Notes under the pieces: model-generated
The model's input: only the letters and a program-made list of their open reading frames with translations
Databases searched by the model: none
Told to the model about the DNA's origin: nothing
In this document: positions 1 through 9,382 of the stretch, one piece after another
How positions within the stretch are numbered: position 1 is the stretch's first letter
How the letters are laid out: every line of letters begins with the position of its first letter
Program-made: the position numbers and the translations under genes
DNA from: Mycolicibacterium moriokaense
GTDB taxonomy: Bacteria > Actinomycetota > Actinomycetes > Mycobacteriales > Mycobacteriaceae
DNA: 64,000 bases
Direction of reading: 5' to 3'
Assembly (NCBI RefSeq): GCF_003347205.1
Contig: NZ_QQBJ01000004.1
Span: 62,001-126,000, forward strand

Positions 1-717
1 ATCGAGCGATGCGAACGACAGCGGTTCGGTGGTCAGCAGGTCGAACCACCACCGCGGATGCGGCACCGCGTCCAGTACGGTGCGCACCGTCAGCGCAGGC
101 GGGATGGACATCCCGTTGCGCGTGTCACGAAGCCGCGCACCGGCGACGGGTACGTCGACGGTGACCAGAAGGGTGTCGAAACCGGCCGCGGCCGCGCGGT
201 CGACCAATGCCATCGACCGCTCGCGGTCCTTCCACATGTACAGCTGAAACCAGTTGCGGCCGTTCGGGTTCGCCGACCGCACCTCCTCGATCGATCTGGT
301 GCCCAGCGTCGACAACGAGAACGGGATCCCCGCTCTGGCCGCCGCGTGCGCGCCCGCGGTCTCACCCTCGGTGTGCATCAGGCGGGTGAAGCCCGTCGGC
401 GCGATGCCGAACGGCTGGGCGACGCGGCCGCCGAGCACCTCTCGGCCGGTGTCGATCTCGGCCACGTTGCGCAGGATCGTCGGGTGGAACTCGATCTCGC
501 GAAAGGCCCGCCGCGCCCTCGCCAGCGACAACTCCTCTTCGGCCGCACCGTCTGTGTAATCGAACGCGGCTTTGGGCGTGCGGCGCTTGGCGATTCGTCG
601 CAGATCAGCGATAGTCAGCGCATCGGCGAGCCTGCGGGTCGTCGGGTTCAGGCGAGGCTTCTTGAACTGGATCAACGGTGCCAGTTCGCGTGGCCTCGGT
701 ATACGACGGTCCATCAT
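1..717 (-). CDS. lldD2: FMN-dependent alpha-hydroxy-acid dehydrogenase LldD2 (C-terminus beyond window)
   Basis: Only the first 239 codons are inside the window; the gene runs off the left edge. The family oxidises L-lactate or related 2-hydroxy acids using FMN. The visible part contains the N-terminal [16 protein letters not shown] segment, [11 protein letters not shown], the [17 protein letters not shown] phosphate-loop region, the PFSLSTLGT strand and the [11 protein letters not shown] strand, all near identical to remembered M. tuberculosis LldD2 (Rv1872c). The catalytic His and Arg loops would lie in the missing part. Start at 717 gives MMDRR; 714 is an alternative. It lies 9 bp beyond the stop of the MscS-type gene and may be transcribed with it. 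Confidence 0.92.
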   Translation of the reverse strand, partial: MMDRRIPRPRELAPLIQFKKPRLNPTTRRLADALTIADLRRIAKRRTPKAAFDYTDGAAEEELSLARARRAFREIEFHPTILRNVAEIDTGREVLGGRVAQPFGIAPTGFTRLMHTEGETAGAHAAARAGIPFSLSTLGTRSIEEVRSANPNGRNWFQLYMWKDRERSMALVDRAAAAGFDTLLVTVDVPVAGARLRDTRNGMSIPPALTVRTVLDAVPHPRWWFDLLTTEPLSFASLD

Positions 718-726
718 GGGCTCCAG

Positions 727-2127
727 TCAGTCGGCTCCCGCCGCCAGAGCACGTCGCAACCGGTGCCTACGTTCCTCGATGGCACGGCCGATATCCTGCA
801 GCAGCAATGGTTTACGTCCCACGAGCTCCTCGATGTGTTCGCGCGCGAATTCGAGCACGGTCACCTCGTCCAGCGCGTAGGCCGCCGCGGTGACCGCTTC
901 GCGGGTGAGGGTGGTCTGGCCGAGGAAGTCGCCGGCCTCCAACGTCCGTAGCGGAATGGTGGCGTCATTGTCGCCCGTGGCGACGAGGCGAGCACGCCCG
1001 CTGACGATGAACGTCATGTGCGCCGGTATCTGACCGGCAACCTGAAGTTGTTCTTCGGCACCGTATCTGACGAGCCGCGCGTGCACGAGCATGTCCCGCT
1101 GCTCATCCTGGCTGAGCCGCAGCGTCGGGGCGATCACCCGCATGGCCTCCTCGGCGCGCGCCGGGGTCTGGAATCCGTCCTCGGCCTCGTCGAGATGCAA
1201 CCCCGCGCGCCGCGACGCGTACCACGCCCAGCGCAGAAACGTCGTCTTCGCGGCGAAGTCGTCGGCGGGGGAGCGCAACGGGATGGACGTGGTGTACTGC
1301 GTCCCGCCGAGTGGAACGGTCGCCGGTTGCGCGTCCGGCCGTAGCTGTGGCAACGCCGAGGCAACGCGGTTCAGGGTGCGGCGGACGTCGTCGGGAGGGT
1401 CGTCCACCGAGAAGACGGTGGGCACGCTCAGCGAATGCGCGCCGGGCGGCCGGGAGAAGTTCGTGAACGACGCTGCCGCCAACACCGAGTTGGGCATCAC
1501 CAGCAGCCCGGCGCCCGTGTCGATGTGCGTTGCGCGCCAATTGACTTCGACCACTCGGCCGCGCGCCGTCGGCGTCTCGACCCAGTCGCCCAGCTGGAAC
1601 GGCTGCTCAAACAGAACGAAAAGCCCGGAGATGATCTGGCCGACCGAGTTCTGCAGGGTCAGGCCGAGCACGATCGATGAAACGCCCAGCGCGGTGAACA
1701 GCCCCCCGATGTGGGCACCCCACACGTAGGCCAGGATCAAGCCGACCCCGACGGCGATCAGGGCGAAGCGCGCGACGTCGAGAAAGATCGACGGGATCCG
1801 CTTGCGCCACGTGCCCTCGGGCGCCCCCTGAAACAGGGTCGCGTTGGTGCCCGAGAGCAGCAGGACCAGCACGACGAACCCGAACACCGTCGCCACCACA
1901 CGCACCGATGTCGCGGTGCCCGAAATCTGCATGGCCCCGACGAGCAGGATCAGCAATGCGCCAAGCGGGACAAGGTAATTGCGGACCAGGTGCACCGGAC
2001 CGGCGAGAAAACTGCCGCGCCGGCGCAGCGCGTTGTGCAACTCGGTCAACAGCAGCAGGACGACCGGAAATCCGATCGACACGGCGAGCGCCCAGTAGAA
2101 CCAGGAAGCGTCGAGGACGTTGCTCAC
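727..2127 (-). CDS. MscS-family mechanosensitive channel with C-terminal cyclic-nucleotide-binding-like domain
   Basis: 466 aa. Several hydrophobic helices occupy roughly residues 10-160, followed by the MscS pore and beta domain (VGQIISGLFVLFEQPFQLGD, GRVVEVNWRATHI) and a C-terminal cNMP-binding fold of about 130 residues (VSGRARLVATGDND, TLEAGDFLGQTTLT). The phosphate-binding cassette, normally GE plus a PRxA arginine, reads GQTTLTREAVTAAA, so ligand binding may be weakened or lost. GTG start at 2127 overlaps the upstream cyclase stop as GTGA, implying translational coupling; longer in-frame extension upstream lies wholly inside the cyclase gene and is not needed. The pair matches remembered Rv2434c/Rv2435c. 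Confidence 0.88.
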   Translation of the reverse strand: MSNVLDASWFYWALAVSIGFPVVLLLLTELHNALRRRGSFLAGPVHLVRNYLVPLGALLILLVGAMQISGTATSVRVVATVFGFVVLVLLLSGTNATLFQGAPEGTWRKRIPSIFLDVARFALIAVGVGLILAYVWGAHIGGLFTALGVSSIVLGLTLQNSVGQIISGLFVLFEQPFQLGDWVETPTARGRVVEVNWRATHIDTGAGLLVMPNSVLAAASFTNFSRPPGAHSLSVPTVFSVDDPPDDVRRTLNRVASALPQLRPDAQPATVPLGGTQYTTSIPLRSPADDFAAKTTFLRWAWYASRRAGLHLDEAEDGFQTPARAEEAMRVIAPTLRLSQDEQRDMLVHARLVRYGAEEQLQVAGQIPAHMTFIVSGRARLVATGDNDATIPLRTLEAGDFLGQTTLTREAVTAAAYALDEVTVLEFAREHIEELVGRKPLLLQDIGRAIEERRHRLRRALAAGAD

Positions 2128-4346
2128 GGTCGCTGCTCCGTCAGCCGCCACACCGGCTGCTCCTCGCCGTCGACGGTGACCACCCCGGCGGATGTGAAGG
2201 TGCGGTTGTCGCGCATCGCGTCGTACACCGCGGAGGTGACGTAGATGCCGGGCTGCGGTGTGCCGCTTTGCACCTGGTGGGCCAGGTTCACCGCCGATCC
2301 CCACATGTCGTAGGCAAGCGTCGAGCGCCCGACGAGCCCGCTGGTGACGGTGCCGGTGTCGATGCCCGCGCGCAGCTTGAGCTCGTGACCGGTCTCGGCG
2401 TTGAACCGGTCGACCGTGCGCTGCATTTCCGACGCGAAGTCGACCGTGCGCCGGACACTGTCCAGCCGCGGCACCGACAGACCGCAACTGGCGAGGTATC
2501 CGTTGTGCAGGGTGCGGACCTGCTCGACGCCGAGATTCTCAGCGGCAAGGTCGAATTGGCGGGTCAACTTGTTGACGATGACGAGCAGCTCGTCGGAGCT
2601 GAGCTCGTCCGTGAGTTCGTCGATGCCCACGAGATCGGCGAAGATCACCGTCACGTCCCGATGATCCTGGGCGATCGTCTCTTCGCCCTCGCGATACCGC
2701 TGCACCACCTGCTCGGGCATCAAGGACAGCAGTAGCCGGTCGTTCTCGCGCCGCTGCTCGGCCAGCAGTTCCTCTTTGATCGCCAGGTTGCGGCTCATGC
2801 CGTTGAACGCCGCAGTGAGATCGCCGAACTCGTCGCGCGATTCCACGGGCAGGGTCACGTTGAAGTCGCCCGAGCTGATCCGCTGCGCGCCGGCCTCCAG
2901 CCGTCGTATCGGCCGGACGAACAACCGCGCCAGCAACATCGCGGCGAGCGAGACGAGGAAGATGATCACCGCGGTCCACAGCACGAGCGTCCGGGTGAAC
3001 GACAGCACTGGTGCGAACGCCTCGCTGGTGTTGATCTTGGCGATGATCGACCAGTTCAGGCCGTGCAAATTCACGGGCGCGTACGCGGTCAGCGTCCGTC
3101 GGCCCAGGTAGTCCTCGTCGAGGATGGTGCCGACCTGCCCCCGTTGCGCGCGGCGGGTGGCCTCGTTCTCCACGGGTTGCACCAGCGTGGTGCCGTGCTG
3201 GCGGATCGACTCCTCCGCCACGCTCGGCGGCGTGCCCGCGTCGATGACGTCGCGCTTGAACTGTTCGGGATCCTCCAGGAACAGCCGCGAATCCGAGCGC
3301 ATTCGGCCGTCGGGACCCACCAGGAACGTTTCGCCCGTCTGGCCCATGCCGGCGGCTTCCCACTTCTTGTCCACCGTCATCAACCGGTTGATCGACGAGA
3401 TCGGCGTCTGCAGCGCCAGCACGCCCTCTACCCGACCGGGCGGCCCGACCGGGGAGACCATCCACGCGGTCGGCTCATCGGCGGGCTGGTAGTCGCCGAA
3501 GTCGGTGACGCCCACGTAGTTCAGCGTGTTGGAGGCCAGGGCTTCCTGGTAGACGTCGCGCAGCGCACTGGACCGGTAGGGCCCCGTCAGGATGTTGGTG
3601 CCCAGATCGACGCCTTTGTAGGCGGAGTACACCACGTTGCCCGCCGTGTCGAGCAGCAGGATGTCCTCGAACGTGAACCGCAACGCCATCGTTCGGAAGA
3701 AATCGTTGAAGCGGGCGTTGGCGGCCGACCATGCGCTCCCGTCATGGGCGTCGTCGTTGCGAATCGCCTTGTCCCAGTCGTTGAACGGCGCCGTGTAGTA
3801 GGCCTGGAGATACTTCTGAGCGTTCGACACCGGCAGCAGCGCGCCGACGTCGACCTGCTGGCCGGTCTGCGCCTCTTCGGCCGTCTGGAACTGGTTGTTG
3901 TAGTAGTTCACGATCGACTGCCACTGCGCGGGGTTGATCGTCGCGTCTTTGGCGTCCGGGTTGTTCAACTCGTTGAAGCCGGCGGTGTAGGCCTCGACCG
4001 CTTCGGCGGGCGTCGCTCCCCGGGTGGACGTGACCAGGGCGTCCTCGAGGTCGGTGAACTTGGACTCGAGCGCCCGCGTCTGCGACTCGCGGATCTCGGT
4101 CAGGCGATCGAAGGCGGACGCCTCCAGCGAGGTACGCCCCGACCGGAAACCGATGGCACCGACGACCGCCGCCGACAACACGCTGGTGAGCAGCAGCATC
4201 ACCAGCAGCTTGGACTGGATGCTGACTCTCGACATGAACCGGCGCCGACGCCCGCGGTGGGTCGAAGGTGGCGCTTCAGCGTCGGTGTCCTCGCCCGTCG
4301 AGGTCGTCGCCGGCTCACCGTTGCGGCCGGTGGACAAAGGCGGCAT
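2124..4346 (-). CDS. Membrane-bound class III nucleotide cyclase with dCACHE-like sensor and HAMP
   Basis: 740 aa, Rv2435c-like. Arg-rich cytosolic N-terminus, TM1 about residues 46-66, a large extracellular sensor region to about 445, TM2 about 449-471, HAMP about 472-525 (VRPIRRLEAGAQRISSGDFN) and a class III cyclase domain about 560-735. The first metal Asp is present in FADLVG. Other canonical positions deviate: the usual KTIGDxYxA stretch is RTLHNGYLA, so the purine-selecting Lys is Arg and the second metal Asp is Asn, and the transition-state Arg in VNLAAR is replaced (VNLAHQV). It may be an inactive or altered-specificity cyclase, or act as a sensor for the overlapping channel. ATG start at 4346. 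Confidence 0.88.
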   Translation of the reverse strand: MPPLSTGRNGEPATTSTGEDTDAEAPPSTHRGRRRRFMSRVSIQSKLLVMLLLTSVLSAAVVGAIGFRSGRTSLEASAFDRLTEIRESQTRALESKFTDLEDALVTSTRGATPAEAVEAYTAGFNELNNPDAKDATINPAQWQSIVNYYNNQFQTAEEAQTGQQVDVGALLPVSNAQKYLQAYYTAPFNDWDKAIRNDDAHDGSAWSAANARFNDFFRTMALRFTFEDILLLDTAGNVVYSAYKGVDLGTNILTGPYRSSALRDVYQEALASNTLNYVGVTDFGDYQPADEPTAWMVSPVGPPGRVEGVLALQTPISSINRLMTVDKKWEAAGMGQTGETFLVGPDGRMRSDSRLFLEDPEQFKRDVIDAGTPPSVAEESIRQHGTTLVQPVENEATRRAQRGQVGTILDEDYLGRRTLTAYAPVNLHGLNWSIIAKINTSEAFAPVLSFTRTLVLWTAVIIFLVSLAAMLLARLFVRPIRRLEAGAQRISSGDFNVTLPVESRDEFGDLTAAFNGMSRNLAIKEELLAEQRRENDRLLLSLMPEQVVQRYREGEETIAQDHRDVTVIFADLVGIDELTDELSSDELLVIVNKLTRQFDLAAENLGVEQVRTLHNGYLASCGLSVPRLDSVRRTVDFASEMQRTVDRFNAETGHELKLRAGIDTGTVTSGLVGRSTLAYDMWGSAVNLAHQVQSGTPQPGIYVTSAVYDAMRDNRTFTSAGVVTVDGEEQPVWRLTEQRP

Positions 4347-4441
4347 GGGCTCCTCTCGGAGGAAGACTCGGACGAAGACGCTGCGGGGCGAAGACTATCT
4401 GGTGAAGCTTGGAGTCACCGGCGCAGTGGGAAAATTGCCCT

Positions 4442-4873
4442 ATGGCCACCACGAGCGATCCATACGACCTGCAACGTTTCGTGGACGCCCAAAGCGGCGT
4501 CTTCGACACCGTCGTCGACGAGTTGAGCGCGGGTCGCAAACGAAGCCACTGGATGTGGTTCGTGTTCCCGCAACTGCGTGGCCTCGGCAGCAGTCCGACA
4601 GCCGTTCGGTTCGCCATCTCCTCGCTCGACGAGGCACGCGCCTATCTGGCTCACGAGACGCTTGGACCACGGCTTCGGCAGTGCGCGGGTCTGGTCGCCG
4701 GCACAGCGGGCCGGTCAGCGGAGGAGATCTTCGGCTGGCCCGACAACCTGAAGCTGCGTTCGTCGATGACGCTGTTCGCCCACGCCACCGATGACAATGC
4801 CGAGTTCCTCGCAGTGCTGACGAGCTTCTACGAGGGCCGGGAGGATTCCGCGACGGTGCAGCGGCTGGGTTGA
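4442..4873 (+). CDS. DUF1810 family protein
   Basis: 143 aa, resembling Rv1873. The family signature is clear: DPYDLQRFVDAQ near the N-terminus, then SHWMWFVFPQLRGLG, FAISSLDEARAYLAH, LGPRLRQC and the FGWPDNLKLRSSMTLFAHA segment. Function is not established; the fold is small, alpha-helical and presumed cytosolic. Start at ATG 4442 is chosen because MATTSDPYDLQ begins at the conserved edge; an in-frame start at 4409 would add 11 unconserved residues. It faces the leftward glycosidase gene with only 3 bp between stops. Confidence 0.85.
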   Translation: MATTSDPYDLQRFVDAQSGVFDTVVDELSAGRKRSHWMWFVFPQLRGLGSSPTAVRFAISSLDEARAYLAHETLGPRLRQCAGLVAGTAGRSAEEIFGWPDNLKLRSSMTLFAHATDDNAEFLAVLTSFYEGREDSATVQRLG

Positions 4874-4876
4874 ACC

Positions 4877-6211
4877 TCAGGCGGGTTCGATGATCAGCCA
4901 ACCGTGCGGCTCGATGTCCGCGCTGGTGATCACGTCCTGCGGGGGTGCGCCCGAGCCCGCCGCGATCCGCCCGTCGGTCCAGCCGAAGTCGGGCAGCGAC
5001 AAGGACATCGGCGCATCGTCGATGTTGAGGGCAACCAACAGGGTGTCGGATCCCCGGTCGGTTCGGTAGACGTACTGGGTGTTGGTCAGCGTGACCACCG
5101 ATGTCCTGGCGGTGTGCAGCCACGGATGCCGTCGGCGCAGCCCGATCAGATATTGGTGGAGTCGGTAGATGTCACGGCCCTGGTCGTCGACACCCATCAG
5201 GGGAGAGGTGAACTCCGGCCGCACGGCGTCGTCGCCGCCTGCCCGCTCCTCTTTCACGCCGCGATAGGCCGACTCGTCGCCGGCGTACACGCTGGGCGTT
5301 CCGCCCACGGTGAGCAGCAGCACCAGCGCGTGCTCGAGGTGTCGGGTGTTCTCCAGCTTGCTGGCGATGCGGGTCACGTCGTGGTTGCCGATGAAGGTCA
5401 TCGGGACGAACGCGTCGAGAAAATCGTTGTGCCGCTGCAGCGCCCAGTCGAGTTCGTGGAAGTTGCCGTCGTTGAGGCTGCTCCAGATCGCCTTCCAGAG
5501 TTCGTACTGGGTGACCGAGTCGAAGCCGGCGTCGTGGATGTGCGCCGAGTAGTCGCCGTGGATGACTTCGCCGACGAACCACGCGTCGCCGAACTCCTCC
5601 CGCACCCGCGGCAGCACCCGGGCCCAGAACCGGTCGGGCACCGCGTAGGCGGCGTCGAGCCGCCAGCCGTCGGCCCCGCGCCGCAGCCAGTGCTTCATCA
5701 CGTCGACGGTGTAGTCGACGACGTCAGGGTTGTCGTGGTTCAGCGCGATCAGCTCGCCGTGGCCCTCGAAGGTGTCGAACCGCGCGCCGCGGGACCGGAA
5801 CCACGACGCGTCCTGTCCGGCCGCGGCGTCCCGGTAGCGGGGGAAGTCGGTGCCCACGTGGTTGAAGACGCCGTCGAGCAGGACGCGAAGGCCCCGCTGA
5901 TGCGCCTCGGCGACCAACGCGTCGAAGTCACCGTCGTCGCCGAGCCTGGGATCGATTCGCAGGTGATCGGTGGTGTCGTAGCCGTGCGTCCTGGACGCGA
6001 ACACCGGGCCGAGCGCGATGCCGGACGCGCCGAGTTCGACCGCGTGGTCCAGCCAGTCGACGATGCGGCCCAGCCGATGCTCGTCGGCGGTGGGCGGCGA
6101 GTCGGCCGGGAACGCCCCGACGAAGCCCAGCGGATACACCTGCCACCAGATCGCGTGCTCGACCCACTCGGGTTCGGTGCGAGGCGCTTCCTCGCGGGAA
6201 GACTCTGTCAT
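4877..6211 (-). CDS. GH13 alpha-amylase family glycosidase
   Basis: 444 aa, no signal peptide, so probably cytosolic. All GH13 conserved regions are visible: DGVFNHVG (region I), DGWRLDAAY with the nucleophile Asp (II), GEVIHGDY with the acid/base Glu (III) and FIGNHDVTR (IV). The (beta/alpha)8 barrel starts at about residue 20 (IWWQVYPLGF) and a short beta domain with ALNIDDAPM ends the protein. Likely acts on alpha-glucans or oligosaccharides such as glycogen fragments or trehalose-related sugars; substrate cannot be read from the sequence. ATG 6211 overlaps the deaminase stop (ATGA). Last gene of a leftward run starting near 9997. Confidence 0.9.
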   Translation of the reverse strand: MTESSREEAPRTEPEWVEHAIWWQVYPLGFVGAFPADSPPTADEHRLGRIVDWLDHAVELGASGIALGPVFASRTHGYDTTDHLRIDPRLGDDGDFDALVAEAHQRGLRVLLDGVFNHVGTDFPRYRDAAAGQDASWFRSRGARFDTFEGHGELIALNHDNPDVVDYTVDVMKHWLRRGADGWRLDAAYAVPDRFWARVLPRVREEFGDAWFVGEVIHGDYSAHIHDAGFDSVTQYELWKAIWSSLNDGNFHELDWALQRHNDFLDAFVPMTFIGNHDVTRIASKLENTRHLEHALVLLLTVGGTPSVYAGDESAYRGVKEERAGGDDAVRPEFTSPLMGVDDQGRDIYRLHQYLIGLRRRHPWLHTARTSVVTLTNTQYVYRTDRGSDTLLVALNIDDAPMSLSLPDFGWTDGRIAAGSGAPPQDVITSADIEPHGWLIIEPA

Positions 6212-6687
6212 GGCCGGAACCTCGCCTCGTAGAGCGATTTCATCACCTCGGCGTACTCGGGCGCGGGGCCGTCGACGACCACGCCCGGCGCGACGGTGGT
6301 GATCGGAAGGGTCGCCACGGGTGGCGGCGGCGCGCCCCACTCGGCGAGCCACTCCGTCAGCTGAGCGCTGGACGTCGCGTATGCGATGCGTCCGAGCCCG
6401 ACCCAGGCGTGCGCGGCGGCGCACATCGGGCAGTGCTCGCCGGAGGTGTAGACGGTGGCGTGTGCGCGGTCGTCGGGCGTCATGTTGCCCGCCGACCATC
6501 GGGCGATCGCGAACTCGGGATGCTGGGTGGCGTCGCCGCCCCTGACCCGGTTGCGGTCTTCGAAGACCGTCGCGCCGTCGGCGTCGACCAGGATCGAGCC
6601 GAACGGCTCGTCACCGTCGTCGAGAGCCGTGCGGGCCAGGTCGACGCAGCGGCCGAGACGGTCGAGGTCGTCGTCGCTGATGGCCAC
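6208..6687 (-). CDS. Nucleoside deaminase (CDA/tRNA-adenosine-deaminase fold)
   Basis: 159 aa. Zinc-dependent deaminase pattern: HPEFAIA (His ligand and proton-shuttling Glu) and EHCPMCAAAHAWVGLGRI carrying the two Cys ligands. The family usually has HAE and EPCPMC, so HPE and EHCPMC are mild variants; similar forms occur among guanine or cytosine deaminase-like proteins. Substrate unknown. GTG start at 6687, 10 bp after the TPR gene stop; the stop overlaps the glycosidase start by 4 bp, so the genes are likely cotranscribed. Confidence 0.82.
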   Translation of the reverse strand: MAISDDDLDRLGRCVDLARTALDDGDEPFGSILVDADGATVFEDRNRVRGGDATQHPEFAIARWSAGNMTPDDRAHATVYTSGEHCPMCAAAHAWVGLGRIAYATSSAQLTEWLAEWGAPPPPVATLPITTVAPGVVVDGPAPEYAEVMKSLYEARFRP

Positions 6688-6697
6688 AGGCCGGAGT

Positions 6698-8371
6698 TTA
6701 CTGACCGACCTCGAGGCGGCACGCGCACGAGGCGACGATCGGCACGTCGGCCCGCGCCGTCGCCAGCTCCAGTTGCCTGCCGATGATGCCCGCTTCAGCG
6801 GTTCGGCCCAGGCGTTGCAGGCATTCGTGATAGCCGTGCAGGCTCCACACATTGCCGGGGTGTTGGCACGGGCGGCTGAGGGTGGGGTCGAGGCCGAGGT
6901 CGGCGGCGTAGACCTGCGCGGCGTCCTCGACGCGTCCCTGCTCCAGCAGCAGCGCCCCGTAGGCGTGCCGGGTCGGCTGCATCCACCCCCACGGCTCGTC
7001 GTAGGGCAGCGCGTCGTCGAGCTCGACAGCGCGTCGCAGGTGCGCAAAGCCGTCGTCGAATTGTCCTTCGCGGTAGGCGATCTCGCCGTCGAGCATCTCG
7101 GCTGCCACCGCAAGGATGTCTCGAGCGGTGTTGTTGAACAGGTAGCGCGACTCGGGTATGCGGGCGTAGGCGGCGGTGAACGCCTCGCGTTCGGCATGTG
7201 CCTGCGGCAGCTGACCCTTCGCCGCGTGCGCGACGCCACGGCCGTAGTGAATGGTGGCCGTCGTCGTGCAGTACAACTCGGTGTCCTCGGGGAGGGGCTG
7301 CGATATCAGTTCGTCCCATCGGCCGAAGCGGATCAGCACGTGAATGCGCAAGGGCACGAACGCCTCCAGCCAGTCCGCCATGGGCGGCGACTCGATCGCC
7401 AGCAGTTCGCCGGTGAGCTGATCTGCGAGCTCGTCGGCGGCCTGCAGGGCGGTGGCCGAGTGGCCGGCGAACATCGCCGAATACACCACGAAGTGCAGGT
7501 TGTGCGCGCGGTAGAGCGAGTAGAAGTTCAGCGCCCCCTCGCGGTCGACGAAAAGCTGATCCGCCTGCACCGCAGCGAGATTCGCCACAATGGAGTTGTG
7601 GTAGTCGCCGCACAGCACGTCGATGTGGCTGGGCATGTGCCGTAGGTGGCCCGCGTCGGGCACCAGGCCGCGCAGCAGATCCGCCGCGGGTAGCGCGTCC
7701 TGCGGGGTGGCCGACATCTCCATGGTGTGCAGATAGAGGTGCAGGACGCCGGGATGCTCGCGGCCCGCAGGGGTGGCCAGTGCGTCGTCGAGGATCCGCT
7801 TGGCCGCGAGCACCCGCGAGCCGGGTGCGGGCTCGCCGGTGCTGGTGTCCCACAGCGCCCATGCAGTGACATTCACCATGGCGTCGGCGGCGAGCGCCTG
7901 CACGTCGATGTCGTCCGGGTAGGCGATCGCCAGTTGCGACATCGCGTCGGCATAGCTCGAGTGGCCTGCCTGCAGCCCCTCGGCGTCACCGGGATCGTCG
8001 GTGGGGAAGCGGGCGCGCAGCGCCTCGATCAGCGCGTGCTCGACGGGGGTGGCACGCCCGTCGGTCGCCAGATCCAGTTCCATCCGCGCCCGCGCCAGCG
8101 AGGTGGCCAGATCGACCGGGTCGAACGCCTCCCACGCCTTGTTGTAGTTCGGCCCGACGGAATACGCGATGCCCCAACGGGCGATCGCCAGGTCGGGGTC
8201 CAGTTCCAGGGCTCGTTCGAAGCAACGGATCGCTTCGTCGTGGTTGAATGCATAGGCCCAGACGAGCCCGCGGTCAGTCCAGATCTGCGCCTGCGGCGAC
8301 GGCGTGTCGACCGGCCGGTGGTAGCTGCCGAGATCGTAGTAGGAATCCACTTGTCCCGGCGAAACGGTCAT
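6698..8371 (-). CDS. Tetratricopeptide-repeat protein
   Basis: 557 aa built from helical TPR-like repeats, clearest near the N-terminus (WAYAFNHDEAIRCFERALELDPDLAIARWGIAYSVGPNYNKAW) and again around residues 470-530 (GALLLEQGRVEDAAQVYAADL). No catalytic motif, signal peptide or membrane helix is seen; a cytosolic scaffold or adaptor role is plausible but unproven. ATG 8371 is selected because the conserved-looking YYDLGSYHRPVDT segment follows; this makes it overlap the upstream permease gene by 98 bp, which is unusually long. A GTG nine bases earlier is also possible. Confidence 0.78.
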   Translation of the reverse strand: MTVSPGQVDSYYDLGSYHRPVDTPSPQAQIWTDRGLVWAYAFNHDEAIRCFERALELDPDLAIARWGIAYSVGPNYNKAWEAFDPVDLATSLARARMELDLATDGRATPVEHALIEALRARFPTDDPGDAEGLQAGHSSYADAMSQLAIAYPDDIDVQALAADAMVNVTAWALWDTSTGEPAPGSRVLAAKRILDDALATPAGREHPGVLHLYLHTMEMSATPQDALPAADLLRGLVPDAGHLRHMPSHIDVLCGDYHNSIVANLAAVQADQLFVDREGALNFYSLYRAHNLHFVVYSAMFAGHSATALQAADELADQLTGELLAIESPPMADWLEAFVPLRIHVLIRFGRWDELISQPLPEDTELYCTTTATIHYGRGVAHAAKGQLPQAHAEREAFTAAYARIPESRYLFNNTARDILAVAAEMLDGEIAYREGQFDDGFAHLRRAVELDDALPYDEPWGWMQPTRHAYGALLLEQGRVEDAAQVYAADLGLDPTLSRPCQHPGNVWSLHGYHECLQRLGRTAEAGIIGRQLELATARADVPIVASCACRLEVGQ

Positions 8372-9356
8372 ACAGGGCACGATAATTCACCCGGGAAGCC
8401 GTGGCGAGGGCCGCGAACAGACAGCCGGCCGCGCCCCAGGCCCCCAGCGTCAGCAACGGCACCAGCGCGCCGTGGCCGTCGAAGTAGGAGATGGCGCGCA
8501 GCAGCGCGACGCCACTGCCCTGCGGCACGATCATCGAGAAGGTGGCGTAGAAGGGTGACAGCAGCGGTCGGCCGACGGGTCCGGCCGCCGCGGCGTTGCC
8601 GACCACTACGAGAAACAAGGTGAGCAGCATCGAGGCGCCCGATCCGAACGCCGCCGCGGCGCCGGTCACCACACCACCCACTGCCATCGCGTAAAGCCAC
8701 AGCGCGCCGAACACCGCCAAGGTGTGGCCCGTCAGCGCGCCCAGCATGCCGTCGACGTAGAGCGTCACCACCCCCGCGAGCAGAGTGGAGTAGCCCGTCA
8801 GCGTCAAGGTGCGCAACAGGAACGTGGCAGGGCGGTGCACCTTGCCCATGATGTAGCCGAATGCCGTTGCGCCAAGCGATGCTCCGATGGAGATGAAGAT
8901 GATCGCGTAGAACTCGACGGTGCCCGACGGGTCTGCGGCCGACGTCGGCGCGACGTCCTCGACGTGGGGGGTGAAACCCGCCTTGGTCGCGATTTCGCTG
9001 CCGACGGATTCCGCGGCCGCGGCGACGCTCCGGCCGCCCCCACCCGCGACGTAGATCGTCATCTCGCGTGTCGGACCGACCACGAAGGCGGCGTCGGCTT
9101 CGCGTTGCAAGACCTGCGCCCGCGCGGCGGCGTCGTCGCCGACGGCGTCGACGGTCAGCGCGTCCTGGCCGCGGATGGCGTCGACGACCTGCTCCGGCGC
9201 GGCGACGGCGACGGTCAGATGGTGCAGGGCCGGCCTGGCGAAAGCGCCGGAGTAGCTGGCGATCATCGCGATGACGAAAGCGGTCAGCGCCGCCATCGCG
9301 AGCAGCATGTTTCGGATGCCGGTTTTCGTCATCTCTGAAGAGGCGTGTCGTGCCAT
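8274..9356 (-). CDS. ABC-2/YhgE-type membrane permease
   Basis: 360 aa. One TM near the N-terminus (about residues 14-34), a soluble region to about residue 150 containing the phrase AVAAPEQVVDAIRG, then five or six TM helices, the arrangement of YhgE/Pip and DUF3533-type ABC-2 permeases. Such proteins are often efflux or export components controlled by an adjacent TetR regulator. Here the TetR gene is 26 bp upstream in the same direction, supporting a regulated efflux function. No ATPase gene is next to it, so it may work alone or with a distant ATPase. ATG 9356 chosen; MTKTG a few codons later is possible. Confidence 0.7.
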   Translation of the reverse strand: MARHASSEMTKTGIRNMLLAMAALTAFVIAMIASYSGAFARPALHHLTVAVAAPEQVVDAIRGQDALTVDAVGDDAAARAQVLQREADAAFVVGPTREMTIYVAGGGGRSVAAAAESVGSEIATKAGFTPHVEDVAPTSAADPSGTVEFYAIIFISIGASLGATAFGYIMGKVHRPATFLLRTLTLTGYSTLLAGVVTLYVDGMLGALTGHTLAVFGALWLYAMAVGGVVTGAAAAFGSGASMLLTLFLVVVGNAAAAGPVGRPLLSPFYATFSMIVPQGSGVALLRAISYFDGHGALVPLLTLGAWGAAGCLFAALATASRVNYRALYDRFAGTSGFLLRSRQLPPAGRHAVAAGADLD

Positions 9357-9382
9357 GGGAAAACCCTTCTTGGAAAGTCGAA

